From positions 1-45,535 of the forward strand of contig SCMT01000030.1 in NCBI GenBank assembly GCA_005502915.1: DNA of 45,535 nt. The letters are read 5' to 3'. This stretch comes from Lysobacteraceae bacterium 2PB. Its GTDB lineage: Bacteria > Pseudomonadota > Gammaproteobacteria > Xanthomonadales > Xanthomonadaceae. Each line of letters opens with the position of its first letter. The first letter of the stretch is position 1. The notes beneath the pieces are model-generated. The model was not told the origin of the DNA. It did no database searches and was given only the letters and a program-made list of their open reading frames with translations. The position numbers and the translations under genes were made by a program. Positions 1-9,278 of this stretch are shown in pieces.

Positions 1-71
1 GCGGATTCGGTCTATCCAGCGGAAAGTGCGGCCAGCAGCTGGTGTGAATCCGCGCACACTTTGTTCGGTGT
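1..71. other. left window edge, no gene assigned
   Basis: The reading frame of the following DUF1800 gene meets an in-frame TGA at 45-47, and the stretch 1-58 has no convincing coding character in any frame. It contains an 8-base inverted repeat (GCGGATTC at 1-8, GAATCCGC at 45-52). It may be the end of a mobile element or another junction, but there is too little sequence to say. Confidence 0.3.
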
Positions 72-1856
72 GTGGGCCTGCAGGGCGTCGGCCCGGGCAT
101 AGCCGCAGCCGACCGCAAGGCGATGCTCGACGTGATCGCACGCCGGCACGGCATCCAGGGGCCGATCCGTTTCGACGCACGCCCGCCGCGCCTCGAACGC
201 CCCATCGCGGCAGCTGCCGGCAGCAAGCCGGCGCCGTCCACGGCGAACGGTTCGCCGGCGGAACTGACCACCCTGCCGCGACCGCCGTTCGCGGTGCGCG
301 TGCTCAACCACCTGACCTTCGGCGCGACCACCGCGTCCATCGCGGAGTTCAACGCGCTCGGCGCGAACGACACCGCGCGGCTCACCGCCTTCCTCAACCA
401 GCAGCTCAATCCTGCGGCGATCGACGACAGCGCCTTCGATACGCGCCTGGCCAACGCCGGCTACACCACGCTCGCCAAGCCGCTCACCCAGCTGTGGAGC
501 GAGCACGTGCTCAACGACCCGGTCTACGACGTGCGCATGCGCCCGGCCTGGGAAGTGCAGCGATCGGCCCTCGCGCGCGCGGTGCATTCGAAGCGCCAGC
601 TGCAGGAAGTGGTCGTCGGCTTCTGGCAGAACCATTTCAACGTCACGCTGACCGATTTCTCGGCCGCGCCGGTGTACATGCACTACAACCGCGACGTGAT
701 CCGCGCCAACGCGCTGGGCAACTTCCGCACGATGCTCGAAGCCGTCGCGCAGAGCACGGCGATGCTCTACTACCTCGACAACGAATCGAACACCCGTTCG
801 GGCCCGAACGAGAACTTCGCGCGCGAGCTGCTCGAACTCCACACCTTCGGCGCCGAGAACTACCTGGGCTTCATGGACCCTTTCCAGGTGCCGCCCTGCC
901 CCGAAGACCCGTCGTTCCCGATCGGCTACACCGACGTCGACGTGTACGAGACCGCATCGGCATTCACCGGCTGGTCGGTGAAGGACGGCCACTGGCAGTA
1001 CCCCACCGAGAACGACGGCACCTTCGTCTACCGCCAGGCGTGGCACGACGCCGGCCCGAAGTTCGTGCTGGGCAAGTTCCTCAACCCGGAACAGCCGGCG
1101 ATGAAGGACGGCCGAGACATCCTCGACCGCCTCGCGCAGCATCCGCGCGTCGCGAAGTTCATCTGCCGCAAGCTGATCCGCCGCTTCGTCAGCGACCGCC
1201 CGGACCAGGCGCTCGTCGACAGCGCGGCCGAAGTGTTCCGCGCCAACTGGCAGCAACCCGACCAGATCGCGCGCACGCTGCGCCACATCCTGCTGTCGAA
1301 CGCCTTCATCAACAGCTGGGGCATGAAGGATCGCAGGCCGTTCGAACTGGTCGCCGCCGCGCTGCGCGCCACCGGTTCGGACTGGACGCCGCGCGTCGGC
1401 GACGCGAAAAGCGACGAGATGTTCTGGCGCATCGCCCCGACCGGCCATGCCCCCTACGAATGGCCCGCGCCGAACGGCTATCCGGACGTCAGCCTCGCCT
1501 GGTCGGGCGCGAACAGCTACGCGATGTCGTGGAAACTGCTGAACTGGATCACCGAAACCAGCGACAACAGCGTACCGATGGCGCCGATCCTCGCCGCCAC
1601 GCGCAGCGGCGTGAGCAGCTGGACGGCGAACAACCTCGTGGACTTCTGGTGCCAGCGCATCCTCGGCTACCTGCCGACCGCCGCACGTCGACAGACGCTG
1701 GTGGGCTTCATGGCCCAGAACGGCGATCCCGCGACCTACGTCATCACCGACACCGACACCTGGGCGGCCAGCGACCCGAAGCGCCACTACAACCAGCAGC
1801 GCCTGCGCAGCCTGGTGGCGCTGATCCTGATGACCCCCGAATTCATGAGCCGCTGA
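72..1856 (+). CDS. DUF1800 family protein (5' end uncertain)
   Basis: A 594-residue product from a GTG start. DUF1800 proteins are large, mostly uncharacterised bacterial proteins usually encoded next to a DUF1501 protein. Family traits visible here are the N-terminal LNHLTFGAT segment, FWQNHFNV (about residues 187-194), the NENFARELLELHTFG stretch (about 245-260) and the C-terminal LILMTPEFMSR. No signal peptide is seen, but an in-frame TGA at 45-47 leaves room for only a short upstream extension. The true N-terminus may therefore have been lost at the window edge. The DUF1501 partner starts 13 bases downstream, so the two are likely co-transcribed. The molecular function is not known. Confidence 0.85.
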   Translation: MGLQGVGPGIAAADRKAMLDVIARRHGIQGPIRFDARPPRLERPIAAAAGSKPAPSTANGSPAELTTLPRPPFAVRVLNHLTFGATTASIAEFNALGANDTARLTAFLNQQLNPAAIDDSAFDTRLANAGYTTLAKPLTQLWSEHVLNDPVYDVRMRPAWEVQRSALARAVHSKRQLQEVVVGFWQNHFNVTLTDFSAAPVYMHYNRDVIRANALGNFRTMLEAVAQSTAMLYYLDNESNTRSGPNENFARELLELHTFGAENYLGFMDPFQVPPCPEDPSFPIGYTDVDVYETASAFTGWSVKDGHWQYPTENDGTFVYRQAWHDAGPKFVLGKFLNPEQPAMKDGRDILDRLAQHPRVAKFICRKLIRRFVSDRPDQALVDSAAEVFRANWQQPDQIARTLRHILLSNAFINSWGMKDRRPFELVAAALRATGSDWTPRVGDAKSDEMFWRIAPTGHAPYEWPAPNGYPDVSLAWSGANSYAMSWKLLNWITETSDNSVPMAPILAATRSGVSSWTANNLVDFWCQRILGYLPTAARRQTLVGFMAQNGDPATYVITDTDTWAASDPKRHYNQQRLRSLVALILMTPEFMSR

Positions 1857-1869
1857 GGAGAGCACGACC

Positions 1870-3354
1870 ATGACCGATCTCCGCATCGACCGCCGCGAAT
1901 TCCTCAAGGGCGCCTGCGCCACGGCCGCCGTCGGCGCCGCCGGCCCGAGCATGCTGTTCTCCAGCGAAGCCCAGGCCGCGCTCAACAGCTACGACACCGT
2001 CGTCGTGGTGTTCCTGCGCGGCGGCATCGACGGCCTGAACCTGGTGCCGCCGATCGACGGCAACGACCGCGGCTTCTACGAGGAAGCCCGGCCCTCGCTG
2101 AACATCGCCGCCACCGGCACCTACGGCGCGCTGCCGCTGACCCTGGCCAACGGCAGCGCCACCGGCTTCGGCCTGCACCCGTCGGCGACCGGCCTCAAGG
2201 AGCTGTGGGATGGCGGCCGGCTGGCCATCGTGCACAGCTGCGGCATGCCGACCGTGGTCACGCGCAGCCACTTCGACGCCCAGCTCTACCTGGATCTCGG
2301 CACGCCCGGACAGCAGGGCGCCGGGACCGGCTGGCTGACCCGCGCCTGGACCACCCAGCCGGGCATCGGCGCGGCGCCGGTGATGCCGCAGCTCGCCGTC
2401 GCCAGCCGACAACCGGCGAACCTGCTCGGCGCCACGCAGTCGCTGGCGATGTCCAGCCCCAGCGACTTCTCGCTCAATTCCGGCGCATACCAGTGGCAGC
2501 AGTACCGCAGCGGCCTGCCGGCAGGCACGAAGGGCGTGAACGAAACCCTGGCCAGTCTGTGGGCCGGCCAGACCGGTCTGGAGCGCGCCGGCCAGCGCGC
2601 CGACGCCGCGCTGCGGGTCATCGGTGCGCAGGCCTATACCTCCACCCTGCCCGCAGGCTGGCCGACGTCCACCTTCGCGCGCCAGCTGTGGACCGTCGCG
2701 CAGTCGATCCGCTTCAACCTCGGCCTGCGCTTCGCCACTGTCGACCTCGGCGGCTGGGACACGCACGACGGCCAGGGCACCGCCGGCAGCGGCTACCACT
2801 ACTACCAGAACAAGATCGCCGAACTCTCGCAGGCGCTGACCGCGTTCTACAACGAGATGAACGCCGGCGGCGAAGCGCCGCGCGTGACCGTGATCGTGCA
2901 GTCCGAGTTCGGGCGCCGCGTGCGCCAGAACGGCAGCGGCGGCACCGACCACGGCTACGGCAACCCGCTGCTGGTGCTCGGCGGCGCGGTCAACGGCCGC
3001 CGCTTCTACGGCCAGTGGCTCGGCCTCGATCCGCAGATCCTGTCGCCGTACTTCGGCGACATCCCGGTGACCACCGACTATCGCCGCGTGTTCTCCGAAC
3101 TGCTGATCCGGCGCATGGGCAACAATCGCCTCGGCGACGTGTTCCCCGGCTACACCGGCTACTCGCCGCTCGGCGTGTTCCAGGGCACCGACCTCGCACC
3201 GCAGTACACCGCGATGGCGAGCGCTCCCGATGTCGCCCGCCTGCCTGCGAACCCGCAGCCGGCCTACGGCGAATCGCTGCGCGCGACCCGCGCCCGCCAG
3301 CGCGACGAGGAACACTGGTTCCGCAGGCTGCTCGCGGCGCTGGGGATCACCTGA
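1870..3354 (+). CDS. Tat-exported DUF1501 family protein
   Basis: A 494-residue product. The N-terminus carries a twin-arginine signal (RREFLK at 8-13, then an Ala/Gly-rich hydrophobic stretch and a likely cleavage site near AQA about residue 36), so export in folded form is expected. DUF1501 proteins are related to sulfatase/alkaline-phosphatase-like folds. Recognisable pieces are VVFLRGGIDGLN near the mature N-terminus, GGWDTH at about 294 and SEFGRR followed by TDHGYGN at about 344-365. A GAGGAG Shine-Dalgarno sequence at 1855-1860 supports the start. It follows the DUF1800 gene and precedes a strong hairpin. The pair probably forms a secreted module of unknown substrate. Confidence 0.87.
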   Translation: MTDLRIDRREFLKGACATAAVGAAGPSMLFSSEAQAALNSYDTVVVVFLRGGIDGLNLVPPIDGNDRGFYEEARPSLNIAATGTYGALPLTLANGSATGFGLHPSATGLKELWDGGRLAIVHSCGMPTVVTRSHFDAQLYLDLGTPGQQGAGTGWLTRAWTTQPGIGAAPVMPQLAVASRQPANLLGATQSLAMSSPSDFSLNSGAYQWQQYRSGLPAGTKGVNETLASLWAGQTGLERAGQRADAALRVIGAQAYTSTLPAGWPTSTFARQLWTVAQSIRFNLGLRFATVDLGGWDTHDGQGTAGSGYHYYQNKIAELSQALTAFYNEMNAGGEAPRVTVIVQSEFGRRVRQNGSGGTDHGYGNPLLVLGGAVNGRRFYGQWLGLDPQILSPYFGDIPVTTDYRRVFSELLIRRMGNNRLGDVFPGYTGYSPLGVFQGTDLAPQYTAMASAPDVARLPANPQPAYGESLRATRARQRDEEHWFRRLLAALGIT

Positions 3355-3393
3355 CCGGGACCGATCGGGATCGATTCCCGCGGTCGTCCCGGG

Positions 3394-3431
3394 AAGAAGG
3401 CCGGTGCGACAGGATCGCACCGGCCTTCTTT
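3394..3431 (+). terminator. intrinsic terminator-like hairpin
   Basis: A perfect 16-bp stem (arms 3394-3409 and 3415-3430) with a 5-base loop ends in CTTCTTT just after the DUF1501 gene. The opposing gene ends at 3456, so it separates two convergent units. The T-tract is short and interrupted, but the stem is very stable. Confidence 0.7.
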
Positions 3432-3455
3432 CATTGAACCAACGGCTTCAGCGGA

Positions 3456-4103
3456 TCACGCGCCCGGCAGCGGCGGCGGCGCGGTCGGCGTGGTGATGTT
3501 GTGGATGTAGCGCTCGAACACGCGGGTGTAGTCGCGGGTGGTGTGGCGATCCAGCACGGCGGCGTTGAGGTTGTCGAGCACCGCATTGAAGTGGCCGACC
3601 ACGGCGGCTTCGCCGGCGAGGTTGTTGAGCTTGAGCATGCCGCCCATCGCGTCGAGCGTACGCACTGCGTTCTCGCGCGAGATGTTGTCGCGGACCTGCT
3701 GGCGACCGATCGCGATCAGCGCCTTGTAGATGTCCTTCAGCTGCTCGATGAAGCTCTTCTTGATGTCGATGCTGAAGGCGGATTCGCCGAGCGAGAACTT
3801 CAGCTCGACGTCCATGTCCAGGGTGCCGGCGGTTTCGATGGCGACGTAGCCGACGCGCTGGTTGGCGTACTCGTAGCGCTTGATCATGCGCTTGCTGGAC
3901 ACCGCCGAATCGCCGTCGACGTGGATCAGCGCCAGGTTGGTGAAGCAGTACTCGTCCTTCTTCGACTTGATCAGGAAGAAGATCTTTTCGCCGTCTTCGT
4001 GGAACAGGTAGTCGTCGGCGTCGACCTTGTCGTAATCGGCCGGGGAGATGATGACGCCGATGTCGCTGATGCCGAGGGCCTCGGCGGCGAGTTTCTTGAA
4101 CAC
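3456..4103 (-). CDS. bacterial PH-domain protein, YvbH type
   Basis: A 215-residue soluble protein. The first ~125 residues match the bacterial pleckstrin-homology-like domain of the YvbH type: MFKKLAAEALGISDIG at the start, DADDYLFHEDGEKIFFLIKS, DEYCFTNLALIHVDG and the ETAGTLDMDVELKF region. The rest (about 145-200) resembles the helical YvbH-type extension thought to mediate oligomerisation. The C-terminus ends in a Pro-rich TAPPPLPGA tail. Members are widespread but have no defined biochemical role. It is a single gene between the DUF1501 unit and hisIE, and its promoter is not clear (a TAGATT -10-like hexamer lies upstream on this strand near 4155-4160). No transmembrane segment is seen. 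Confidence 0.85.
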   Translation of the reverse strand: MFKKLAAEALGISDIGVIISPADYDKVDADDYLFHEDGEKIFFLIKSKKDEYCFTNLALIHVDGDSAVSSKRMIKRYEYANQRVGYVAIETAGTLDMDVELKFSLGESAFSIDIKKSFIEQLKDIYKALIAIGRQQVRDNISRENAVRTLDAMGGMLKLNNLAGEAAVVGHFNAVLDNLNAAVLDRHTTRDYTRVFERYIHNITTPTAPPPLPGA

Positions 4104-4300
4104 GCGGAACTCCTTGAAGGGGGACGAATGCCGGCGATGCGGCGGGCGAGCCGCAATCTAGCAAAGTCCGGTGACGCCCGCCGCCATGACCGACGGCCTA
4201 TTGGGTTGCGTCGTTCCGTCCCCACCTCGCACCTCTGGCCGCAGGGCTCGAAGCAGCAGAATCCGCACAGGCCGCCCCGTCCGGACCGGCGGGGCCCTGC

Positions 4301-4933
4301 TCAGCGCTGGCGCTGTTCCAGCACCTTCAGGGCATCCGCCAGCGACAGCCCGCGCGCCTGCAGCAGCACGACCAGGTGGTACAGCAGGTCGGCAGCCTCG
4401 CCGAGCAGCGGACCATCCTCCTCGGCCACCGCCGCCAGGGCGGTTTCCAGCCCCTCCTCGCCCACCTTCTGGGCAATGCGCTTGATGCCGGCCTCGAACA
4501 GCTTCGTCGTGTAGCTGCCCGGCGGACGCTCGGCGTCGCGGGTGCGGATCAGCGCCTGCAGCGCGCCCAGCACGTCGCCGGGCGCGGACGGGAAGCAGCT
4601 GGTCGTGCCGAGGTGGCAGGTCGGCCCGTGCGGACGCGCCTGCACCAGCAGGGTATCGCGGTCGCAGTCGGCCTCGATCGCCTGCATCGCCAGCACATGG
4701 CCGCTGCTCTCCCCCTTGGTCCACAGCCGCTGCTTGCTGCGGCTGAAGAAGGTGACCTTGCCGGTGTCGAGCGTGACCTGCAGCGCTTCGCGGTTCATGT
4801 AACCGACCATCAGCACGCGGCGCGTGTCGGCGTCCTGCACCACCACCGGCAGCAGCCCGTCCTGCTTGTCCCAGGCCAGGGTGTCGGCATCCAGTGCCGC
4901 GTCGATCATGATGCCATGCGTGTGTGCGCTCAC
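4301..4933 (-). CDS. hisI: HisIE, phosphoribosyl-AMP cyclohydrolase / phosphoribosyl-ATP diphosphatase
   Basis: A 210-residue bifunctional cytosolic enzyme for steps 2 and 3 of histidine synthesis. The N-terminal cyclohydrolase domain (about 20-110) shows [20 protein letters not shown] and the metal-binding DCDRDTLL and GPTCHLG segments. The C-terminal pyrophosphohydrolase domain (about 115-205) shows [18 protein letters not shown] and [13 protein letters not shown]. The GTG start at 4933 was chosen because it overlaps the hisF stop as GTGA and has GAGGTA upstream. The ATG at 4909 lacks a Shine-Dalgarno sequence but would give a product of about family length (202 residues). It is the last gene of the his operon. 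Confidence 0.95.
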   Translation of the reverse strand: MSAHTHGIMIDAALDADTLAWDKQDGLLPVVVQDADTRRVLMVGYMNREALQVTLDTGKVTFFSRSKQRLWTKGESSGHVLAMQAIEADCDRDTLLVQARPHGPTCHLGTTSCFPSAPGDVLGALQALIRTRDAERPPGSYTTKLFEAGIKRIAQKVGEEGLETALAAVAEEDGPLLGEAADLLYHLVVLLQARGLSLADALKVLEQRQR

Positions 4934-5700
4934 AGTCGTACCTCGATGCCGGCTTCGCGCAGTGCGCGCTTGAGTTCGGGAATGGCGATCGCCCCGGAGT
5001 GGAACACGCTGGCGGCCAGCGCAGCGTCGACGTCGGCCTCGCGGAAGGCGTCGATGAAATGCTGCACGGTGCCCGCGCCGCCCGATGCGACCAGCGGCAC
5101 GTTGCAGATCGCGCGCACCGCCTTGAGCTGTTCGATGTCGTAGCCCTTGCGAACGCCGTCGCTGTCCATGCAGTTGAGCACGAACTCGCCCGCACCCAGC
5201 GACTGCGCCTCGCGCACCCAGTCCAGCGTGGTCTTGCCCGGCGCCTTCGTTCGGGTCGGATCGCCGGTGTGGCTGCGCACGCGCCACACGCCGTCGGCGT
5301 CGCGCACCGAATCGATGCCGACCACCACGCACTGGCTGCCGTAGGCCTCGGCGATCTCGGCGATCAGCGCCGGACGCTCCAGCGCCGGCGTGTTGATCGA
5401 CACCTTGTCGGCGCCGGCCAGCAGCACCGCGCGTGCGACCTCGACGCTGCGGATGCCACCGGCGACGCAGAACGGGATGTCGATCTCCGAGGCCACGCGT
5501 TCGACCCAGCCGACGTCCACGGCGCGCCCGTCCGGGCTGGCGCCGATGTCGTAGAACACCAGTTCGTCCGCGCCCTGGTCGCGGTAGCGACCGGCCAGTT
5601 CGACGATGTCGCCCATGTCGACGTGATCGCGGAACCGCACGCCCTTGACCACGCGGCCGTCGCGCACGTCCAGGCAGGGCACGATGCGTACGCTCAGCAT
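4930..5700 (-). CDS. hisF: HisF, imidazole glycerol phosphate synthase cyclase subunit
   Basis: A 256-residue (beta/alpha)8 barrel that, with the HisH glutaminase, converts PRFAR and ammonia into imidazole glycerol phosphate and AICAR. The N-terminus [17 protein letters not shown] carries the catalytic Asp11, and the phosphate-binding Gly-rich ends of both half-barrels are present ([15 protein letters not shown]). Length matches the family. The start overlaps the 3' end of hisA by 7 bases and the stop overlaps hisI by 4, so translation is probably coupled. Its partner hisH is two genes upstream, consistent with assembly of the HisFH complex. Confidence 0.97.
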   Translation of the reverse strand: MLSVRIVPCLDVRDGRVVKGVRFRDHVDMGDIVELAGRYRDQGADELVFYDIGASPDGRAVDVGWVERVASEIDIPFCVAGGIRSVEVARAVLLAGADKVSINTPALERPALIAEIAEAYGSQCVVVGIDSVRDADGVWRVRSHTGDPTRTKAPGKTTLDWVREAQSLGAGEFVLNCMDSDGVRKGYDIEQLKAVRAICNVPLVASGGAGTVQHFIDAFREADVDAALAASVFHSGAIAIPELKRALREAGIEVRL

Positions 5701-6437
5701 GCCAGTGCCTCCGCCAGCTCGAAGCGGCCTTCGAGCAGCGCGCGGCCGAGCACCGCGCCGGCGCAGCCCGCCTCGCGGGAGGCGACGATGTCGGCGACAT
5801 CGCGCACGCCGCCGCTGGCCTGGACGAGGAAGCCGTCGTTGCGCGCCACGATCAGGCGATACAGGTCGAGGTTCGGTCCCTGCAGCATGCCGTCGCGGGC
5901 GATGTCGGTGCAGAGCAGATGACGCGCGCCGGCGTCGCGGTAGCGGTCGAGGCAGGCGCCGAGGTCGAGCCCGGCGTTCTCGGTCCAGCCGTGCACCGGC
6001 AGTTGCCAGACGCCGTCGGCATCCTGGCGGGTGTCGAGCGCGATGGTGATGCGTTCCTCGCCGTAGCGCTGCAGCCAGCCAGCGACCAGTGCGGGCTCGC
6101 GCACCGCCAGCGAACCGACGACCACGCGCGACGCCCCCTGCGACAGCATCGCCTCGACGGCGGCCTCGTTGCGCACGCCGCCACCGGTCTGCACGCGCAG
6201 GCGGCCATCGGCGGCGATGCGGCGCAGCAGCGGCGCGAGGGTGTAGCCGCCATCGCGCGCGGCGTCGAGATCGACCAGGTGCAGCCAGCGCGCGCCGGCA
6301 TCGGCATAGCGCATCGCGACCGCGAACGGATCGTCTGCGTAGGTGGTTTGCTGCGCGTAGTCGCCCTGGCGCAGGCGCACCACGCGGCCGTTGCGCACGT
6401 CGATGGCGGGATAGGCGGTGAAAGTATCGGCGGTCAT
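5694..6437 (-). CDS. hisA: HisA, ProFAR isomerase
   Basis: A 247-residue (beta/alpha)8-barrel enzyme, 1-(5-phosphoribosyl)-5-[(5-phosphoribosylamino)methylideneamino]imidazole-4-carboxamide isomerase, step 4 of histidine synthesis. The [17 protein letters not shown] segment carries the catalytic Asp13. A second catalytic Asp is expected in CTDIARDGM. The phosphate-binding loops are TGGGVRN and ASGGVRD. It is the paralogue of the adjacent hisF. The start overlaps the hisH stop by 4 bases. Confidence 0.97.
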   Translation of the reverse strand: MTADTFTAYPAIDVRNGRVVRLRQGDYAQQTTYADDPFAVAMRYADAGARWLHLVDLDAARDGGYTLAPLLRRIAADGRLRVQTGGGVRNEAAVEAMLSQGASRVVVGSLAVREPALVAGWLQRYGEERITIALDTRQDADGVWQLPVHGWTENAGLDLGACLDRYRDAGARHLLCTDIARDGMLQGPNLDLYRLIVARNDGFLVQASGGVRDVADIVASREAGCAGAVLGRALLEGRFELAEALAC

Positions 6438-7078
6438 GCGGGAAGCTTCATGAAATTGTCGAGCACGCGCAGGCCAGTGGCCGATGAGCGTTCGGGGTGG
6501 AACTGCGCGCCGTAGCGACGGCCGCGTCCGACCATGGCGACGATCCGCTCGCCATGCGTGGTCGCGGCGAGGACGGCGGCACCGTCGGTCTCGTCCACCG
6601 GCACGCCGAAGCTGTGCACGAAATAGGCATGCGCGCCCTCGTCGATGCCGTCGAGCAGCGTCGCTGCGTCGTCGCTCGTCTCGCGCTGCAGTTCCAGCCG
6701 GTTCCAGCCCATGTGCGGGACACGCAGGCCCGGACCGCCGCGCAGCCGGCGCACGCGCCCCGGCAGGAGACCGAGGCAGGCGACGTCACCTTCGTCCGAT
6801 CCTTCGAACAGCAGCTGCATGCCGACGCACACGCCGAGCAGCGGTGCTTCGCTCGCGCGCAGTGCGACATCGAGTCCGCGCGACGTCAGCAGGGCCATCG
6901 ACGGCGCGGCGGCGCCGACACCGGGCAGGATGATGCGTTCGGGATCGCCGAGTTCGTCGGCATCGCGCACCAGCCGGGGGGCGGCGCCGATCCGGCGCAG
7001 CGCGTACATCACCGAACCGAGGTTGGCGCCGCCGGCATCGATCAGCGCGAGGTCGCCACCATGGGGACGCAGGCTCAC
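6434..7078 (-). CDS. hisH: HisH, imidazole glycerol phosphate synthase glutaminase subunit
   Basis: A 214-residue class I glutamine amidotransferase that feeds ammonia to HisF. The triad is complete: nucleophile Cys84 in [14 protein letters not shown], and His194 and Glu196 in AQFHPERS near the C-terminus. The GTG start at 7078 overlaps the hisB stop (GTGA) and places the [14 protein letters not shown] strand at the expected N-terminal position. A long open frame continues upstream, but it is the shadow of hisB. Length agrees with HisH proteins (about 200-215). Confidence 0.95.
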   Translation of the reverse strand: MSLRPHGGDLALIDAGGANLGSVMYALRRIGAAPRLVRDADELGDPERIILPGVGAAAPSMALLTSRGLDVALRASEAPLLGVCVGMQLLFEGSDEGDVACLGLLPGRVRRLRGGPGLRVPHMGWNRLELQRETSDDAATLLDGIDEGAHAYFVHSFGVPVDETDGAAVLAATTHGERIVAMVGRGRRYGAQFHPERSSATGLRVLDNFMKLPA

Positions 7079-8157
7079 AGCGCCCCCTTGGTGCTCGGCA
7101 GCGCATCGCCTTCGCGCTTGATCGACTGGCGCAGCGCGCGCGCCACGACCTTGAAGCAGGCCTCGACCTTGTGATGGTCGTTGTCGCCGCGCACCGACAG
7201 GTGCAGGTTCAGGCCGGCGGTCTCGCACAGCGAGCGGAAGAAGTGCGGCACCAGCTCGGTGGCGAGCTGGCCGACGGATTCGCGCTTGAACTCGCCTTCG
7301 AACACGAAGTACGGCCGGCCCGACCAGTCCAGCGCGGCGCTGGCCTGCGCCTCGTCCATCGGCAGGGTGAAGCCGTAGCGCGCGATGCCCTTCTTGTCGC
7401 CCAGCGCCTGGCGCAGCGCCTGGCCCAGGGCCAGCGCGCAGTCCTCGACGGTGTGGTGCTCGTCGATGTGCAGGTCGCCGTCGCATTCCAGGCGCAGCGC
7501 GAAGCCGCCGTGCTTGCCGATCTGTTCCAGCATGTGGTCGAAGAAGCCCAGCCCGGTCCTGACCTCGGGATCGGCCTCGCGGTCCAGGTCGACCTCGACG
7601 CGGATGTTCGTTTCCTTGGTTTGCCGCACCACGCTCGCGGTGCGCGGCACGTCGACCAGCGCATGCGCGATGTCCGACCAGACCACGCCGTCGCCGAACT
7701 GCGGCGACTTCAGCTTGAACGCGCGGATACCGAGGTTCTCGGCGAACTGCACGTCGGTCTCGCGGTCGCCGACCATCGCCGAACGCGACCAGTCGATGCT
7801 GCGGTCGCGGAGCATGGGCTGCACCAGCCCGAGCTGCGGCTTGCGCGTCGGCGCGTTCTCGTGCGGAAAGCTCCTGTCGATGAGCACGTCGCGGAAGCGG
7901 ATGCCCTGGCTCTCGAACACCTGCATCATCAGCGCATGCGGCCCGTCGAAGGTCTCCTGCGGGTAGGCCTCGGTGCCCAGGCCGTCCTGGTTGGTCACCA
8001 TCACGAACTGGTAGCCGGCGTCGCGCAGTTTCAGCATCGCCGGGATCACGCCGTCGACGAACGCCAGCTTGGCGTAGCTGTCGATCTGGAAGTCCTCGGG
8101 CTCGCGGATCAGGGTGCCGTCGCGGTCGACGAACAGAATCGGCGTGCCCGCACTCAT
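7075..8157 (-). CDS. hisB: HisB, histidinol-phosphatase / imidazoleglycerol-phosphate dehydratase
   Basis: A 360-residue bifunctional enzyme for steps 6 and 8. The N-terminal HAD-type phosphatase (about 1-165) has FVDRDGT with Asp11 and Asp13, VTNQDG and MVGDRETD. The C-terminal dehydratase (about 165-360) has [22 protein letters not shown] and [12 protein letters not shown], which hold the manganese-binding His/Glu sets. The loop that carries four zinc-binding Cys/His residues in Escherichia coli reads [14 protein letters not shown] here and has no cysteine. Xanthomonas HisB, as I remember it, is also cysteine-poor there. It overlaps hisC and hisH by 4 bases each. Confidence 0.97.
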   Translation of the reverse strand: MSAGTPILFVDRDGTLIREPEDFQIDSYAKLAFVDGVIPAMLKLRDAGYQFVMVTNQDGLGTEAYPQETFDGPHALMMQVFESQGIRFRDVLIDRSFPHENAPTRKPQLGLVQPMLRDRSIDWSRSAMVGDRETDVQFAENLGIRAFKLKSPQFGDGVVWSDIAHALVDVPRTASVVRQTKETNIRVEVDLDREADPEVRTGLGFFDHMLEQIGKHGGFALRLECDGDLHIDEHHTVEDCALALGQALRQALGDKKGIARYGFTLPMDEAQASAALDWSGRPYFVFEGEFKRESVGQLATELVPHFFRSLCETAGLNLHLSVRGDNDHHKVEACFKVVARALRQSIKREGDALPSTKGAL

Positions 8158-9278
8158 GCCGCAGCCTCGGCCGATGCCTGCGGCGTCGGCGCCAGGGCGG
8201 CGAACACCGCGTCGTTCTCCTCCGGCTGGCCGACCGTGATGCGCAGCGCATCGCCGAGGCCCTGGGTCGCGCGCATGTCGCGCACCACCACGCCTGCGGC
8301 GAGCAGGCTGCGATACGCGGCCTCGGCGTTGTCGAAGCGGGCGAGCAGGAAGTTGCCGGCGCTGCGATACACCCGGCGCACGCCGGGCAGCGCCTGCAGC
8401 GCGACGAACATGCGTTCGCGTTCATCGCGGACCACGGCGGCACGGCGTTCGGCTTCGGCGATGGCGTCCGGCGTGAGTGCGCGCAGGGCAAGTTCAGCGC
8501 AGGGCGCGGGCACCGGATACGGCGCCTGGCAGCGGCGCAGCACCTCGATCAGCGCGGGATCAGCGAGCAGGCAGCCGATGCGCGCACCGGCCAGCGCATG
8601 CAGCTTGGACAGGGTGCGCAGCACGGCGACATTCGGATATTCGTCGATCAACGTCGCCGCCGACGGCGCGTCGGCGTATTCGATGTAGGCCTCGTCGACC
8701 ACCACCAGCGCGCGGCCAGCCAGCGCCTGCGCCAGCGCGCGTACCGCCGACAGCGTGATCAGCTCGCCGGTCGGATTGCCGGGCGAGCACAGGAACACCA
8801 GCTTCGCGCGACGTGCGATCGCGAGGTCGCGGATCGCGGCCAGATCGGTCACCCAGGCGTCGTTGCGATCGATCAGCGGCGCTTCGACCAGCGGCGCGTT
8901 CTGCAGCCGCGCGCAGACCGCGTACATGCCGAACACCGGCGGCGCGATCACCACGGCGTCGCGTTCAGCGCGGCACAGGGCGCGTACCAGCAGATCGATG
9001 GCTTCGTCGCTGCCGCGACCGATCAGCAGCTGCTCCGGCTTCACGCCGTACAGCCCGGCCAGCGCGGTGCGCAGCGCTTCCGGCTGCGGCTGCGGATAAC
9101 GACGCACGTCGCCATCATCGTCGGCGGGGTTGTTCCAGGGCGATTCGTTGGCGTTGAGCCAGATCGAACCCTCGACCTTGTGGCTGCGCGCCGAGGAATA
9201 GCCGGCGAACGCGCGCAGGTCCTCGCGCACGAGGTCGAGCACGCCCGGCTTGGGCAGGGTGGCGAACGGCGAGGTCAT
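8154..9278 (-). CDS. hisC: HisC, histidinol-phosphate aminotransferase
   Basis: A 374-residue fold-type I PLP enzyme that converts imidazole acetol phosphate and glutamate to histidinol phosphate. Visible signatures are [10 protein letters not shown] near the N-terminus, the [10 protein letters not shown] loop, [11 protein letters not shown] and the PLP-lysine motif [14 protein letters not shown] with Lys225. An Arg near the C-terminus ([14 protein letters not shown]) would bind the substrate carboxylate. The ATG at 9278 overlaps the hisD stop as ATGA. The frame stays open far upstream, but that part lies inside hisD. Confidence 0.97.
   Translation of the reverse strand: MTSPFATLPKPGVLDLVREDLRAFAGYSSARSHKVEGSIWLNANESPWNNPADDDGDVRRYPQPQPEALRTALAGLYGVKPEQLLIGRGSDEAIDLLVRALCRAERDAVVIAPPVFGMYAVCARLQNAPLVEAPLIDRNDAWVTDLAAIRDLAIARRAKLVFLCSPGNPTGELITLSAVRALAQALAGRALVVVDEAYIEYADAPSAATLIDEYPNVAVLRTLSKLHALAGARIGCLLADPALIEVLRRCQAPYPVPAPCAELALRALTPDAIAEAERRAAVVRDERERMFVALQALPGVRRVYRSAGNFLLARFDNAEAAYRSLLAAGVVVRDMRATQGLGDALRITVGQPEENDAVFAALAPTPQASAEAAA

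Noticed and set aside
12-1985. A 657-codon open frame on the minus strand over the DUF1800 gene.
   Set aside because: Antisense shadow with no recognisable domain; the plus frame has family motifs.
4274-4295. GC-rich hairpin downstream of hisIE.
   Set aside because: Six-bp stem without a T-tract on the minus strand; too weak to call a terminator.
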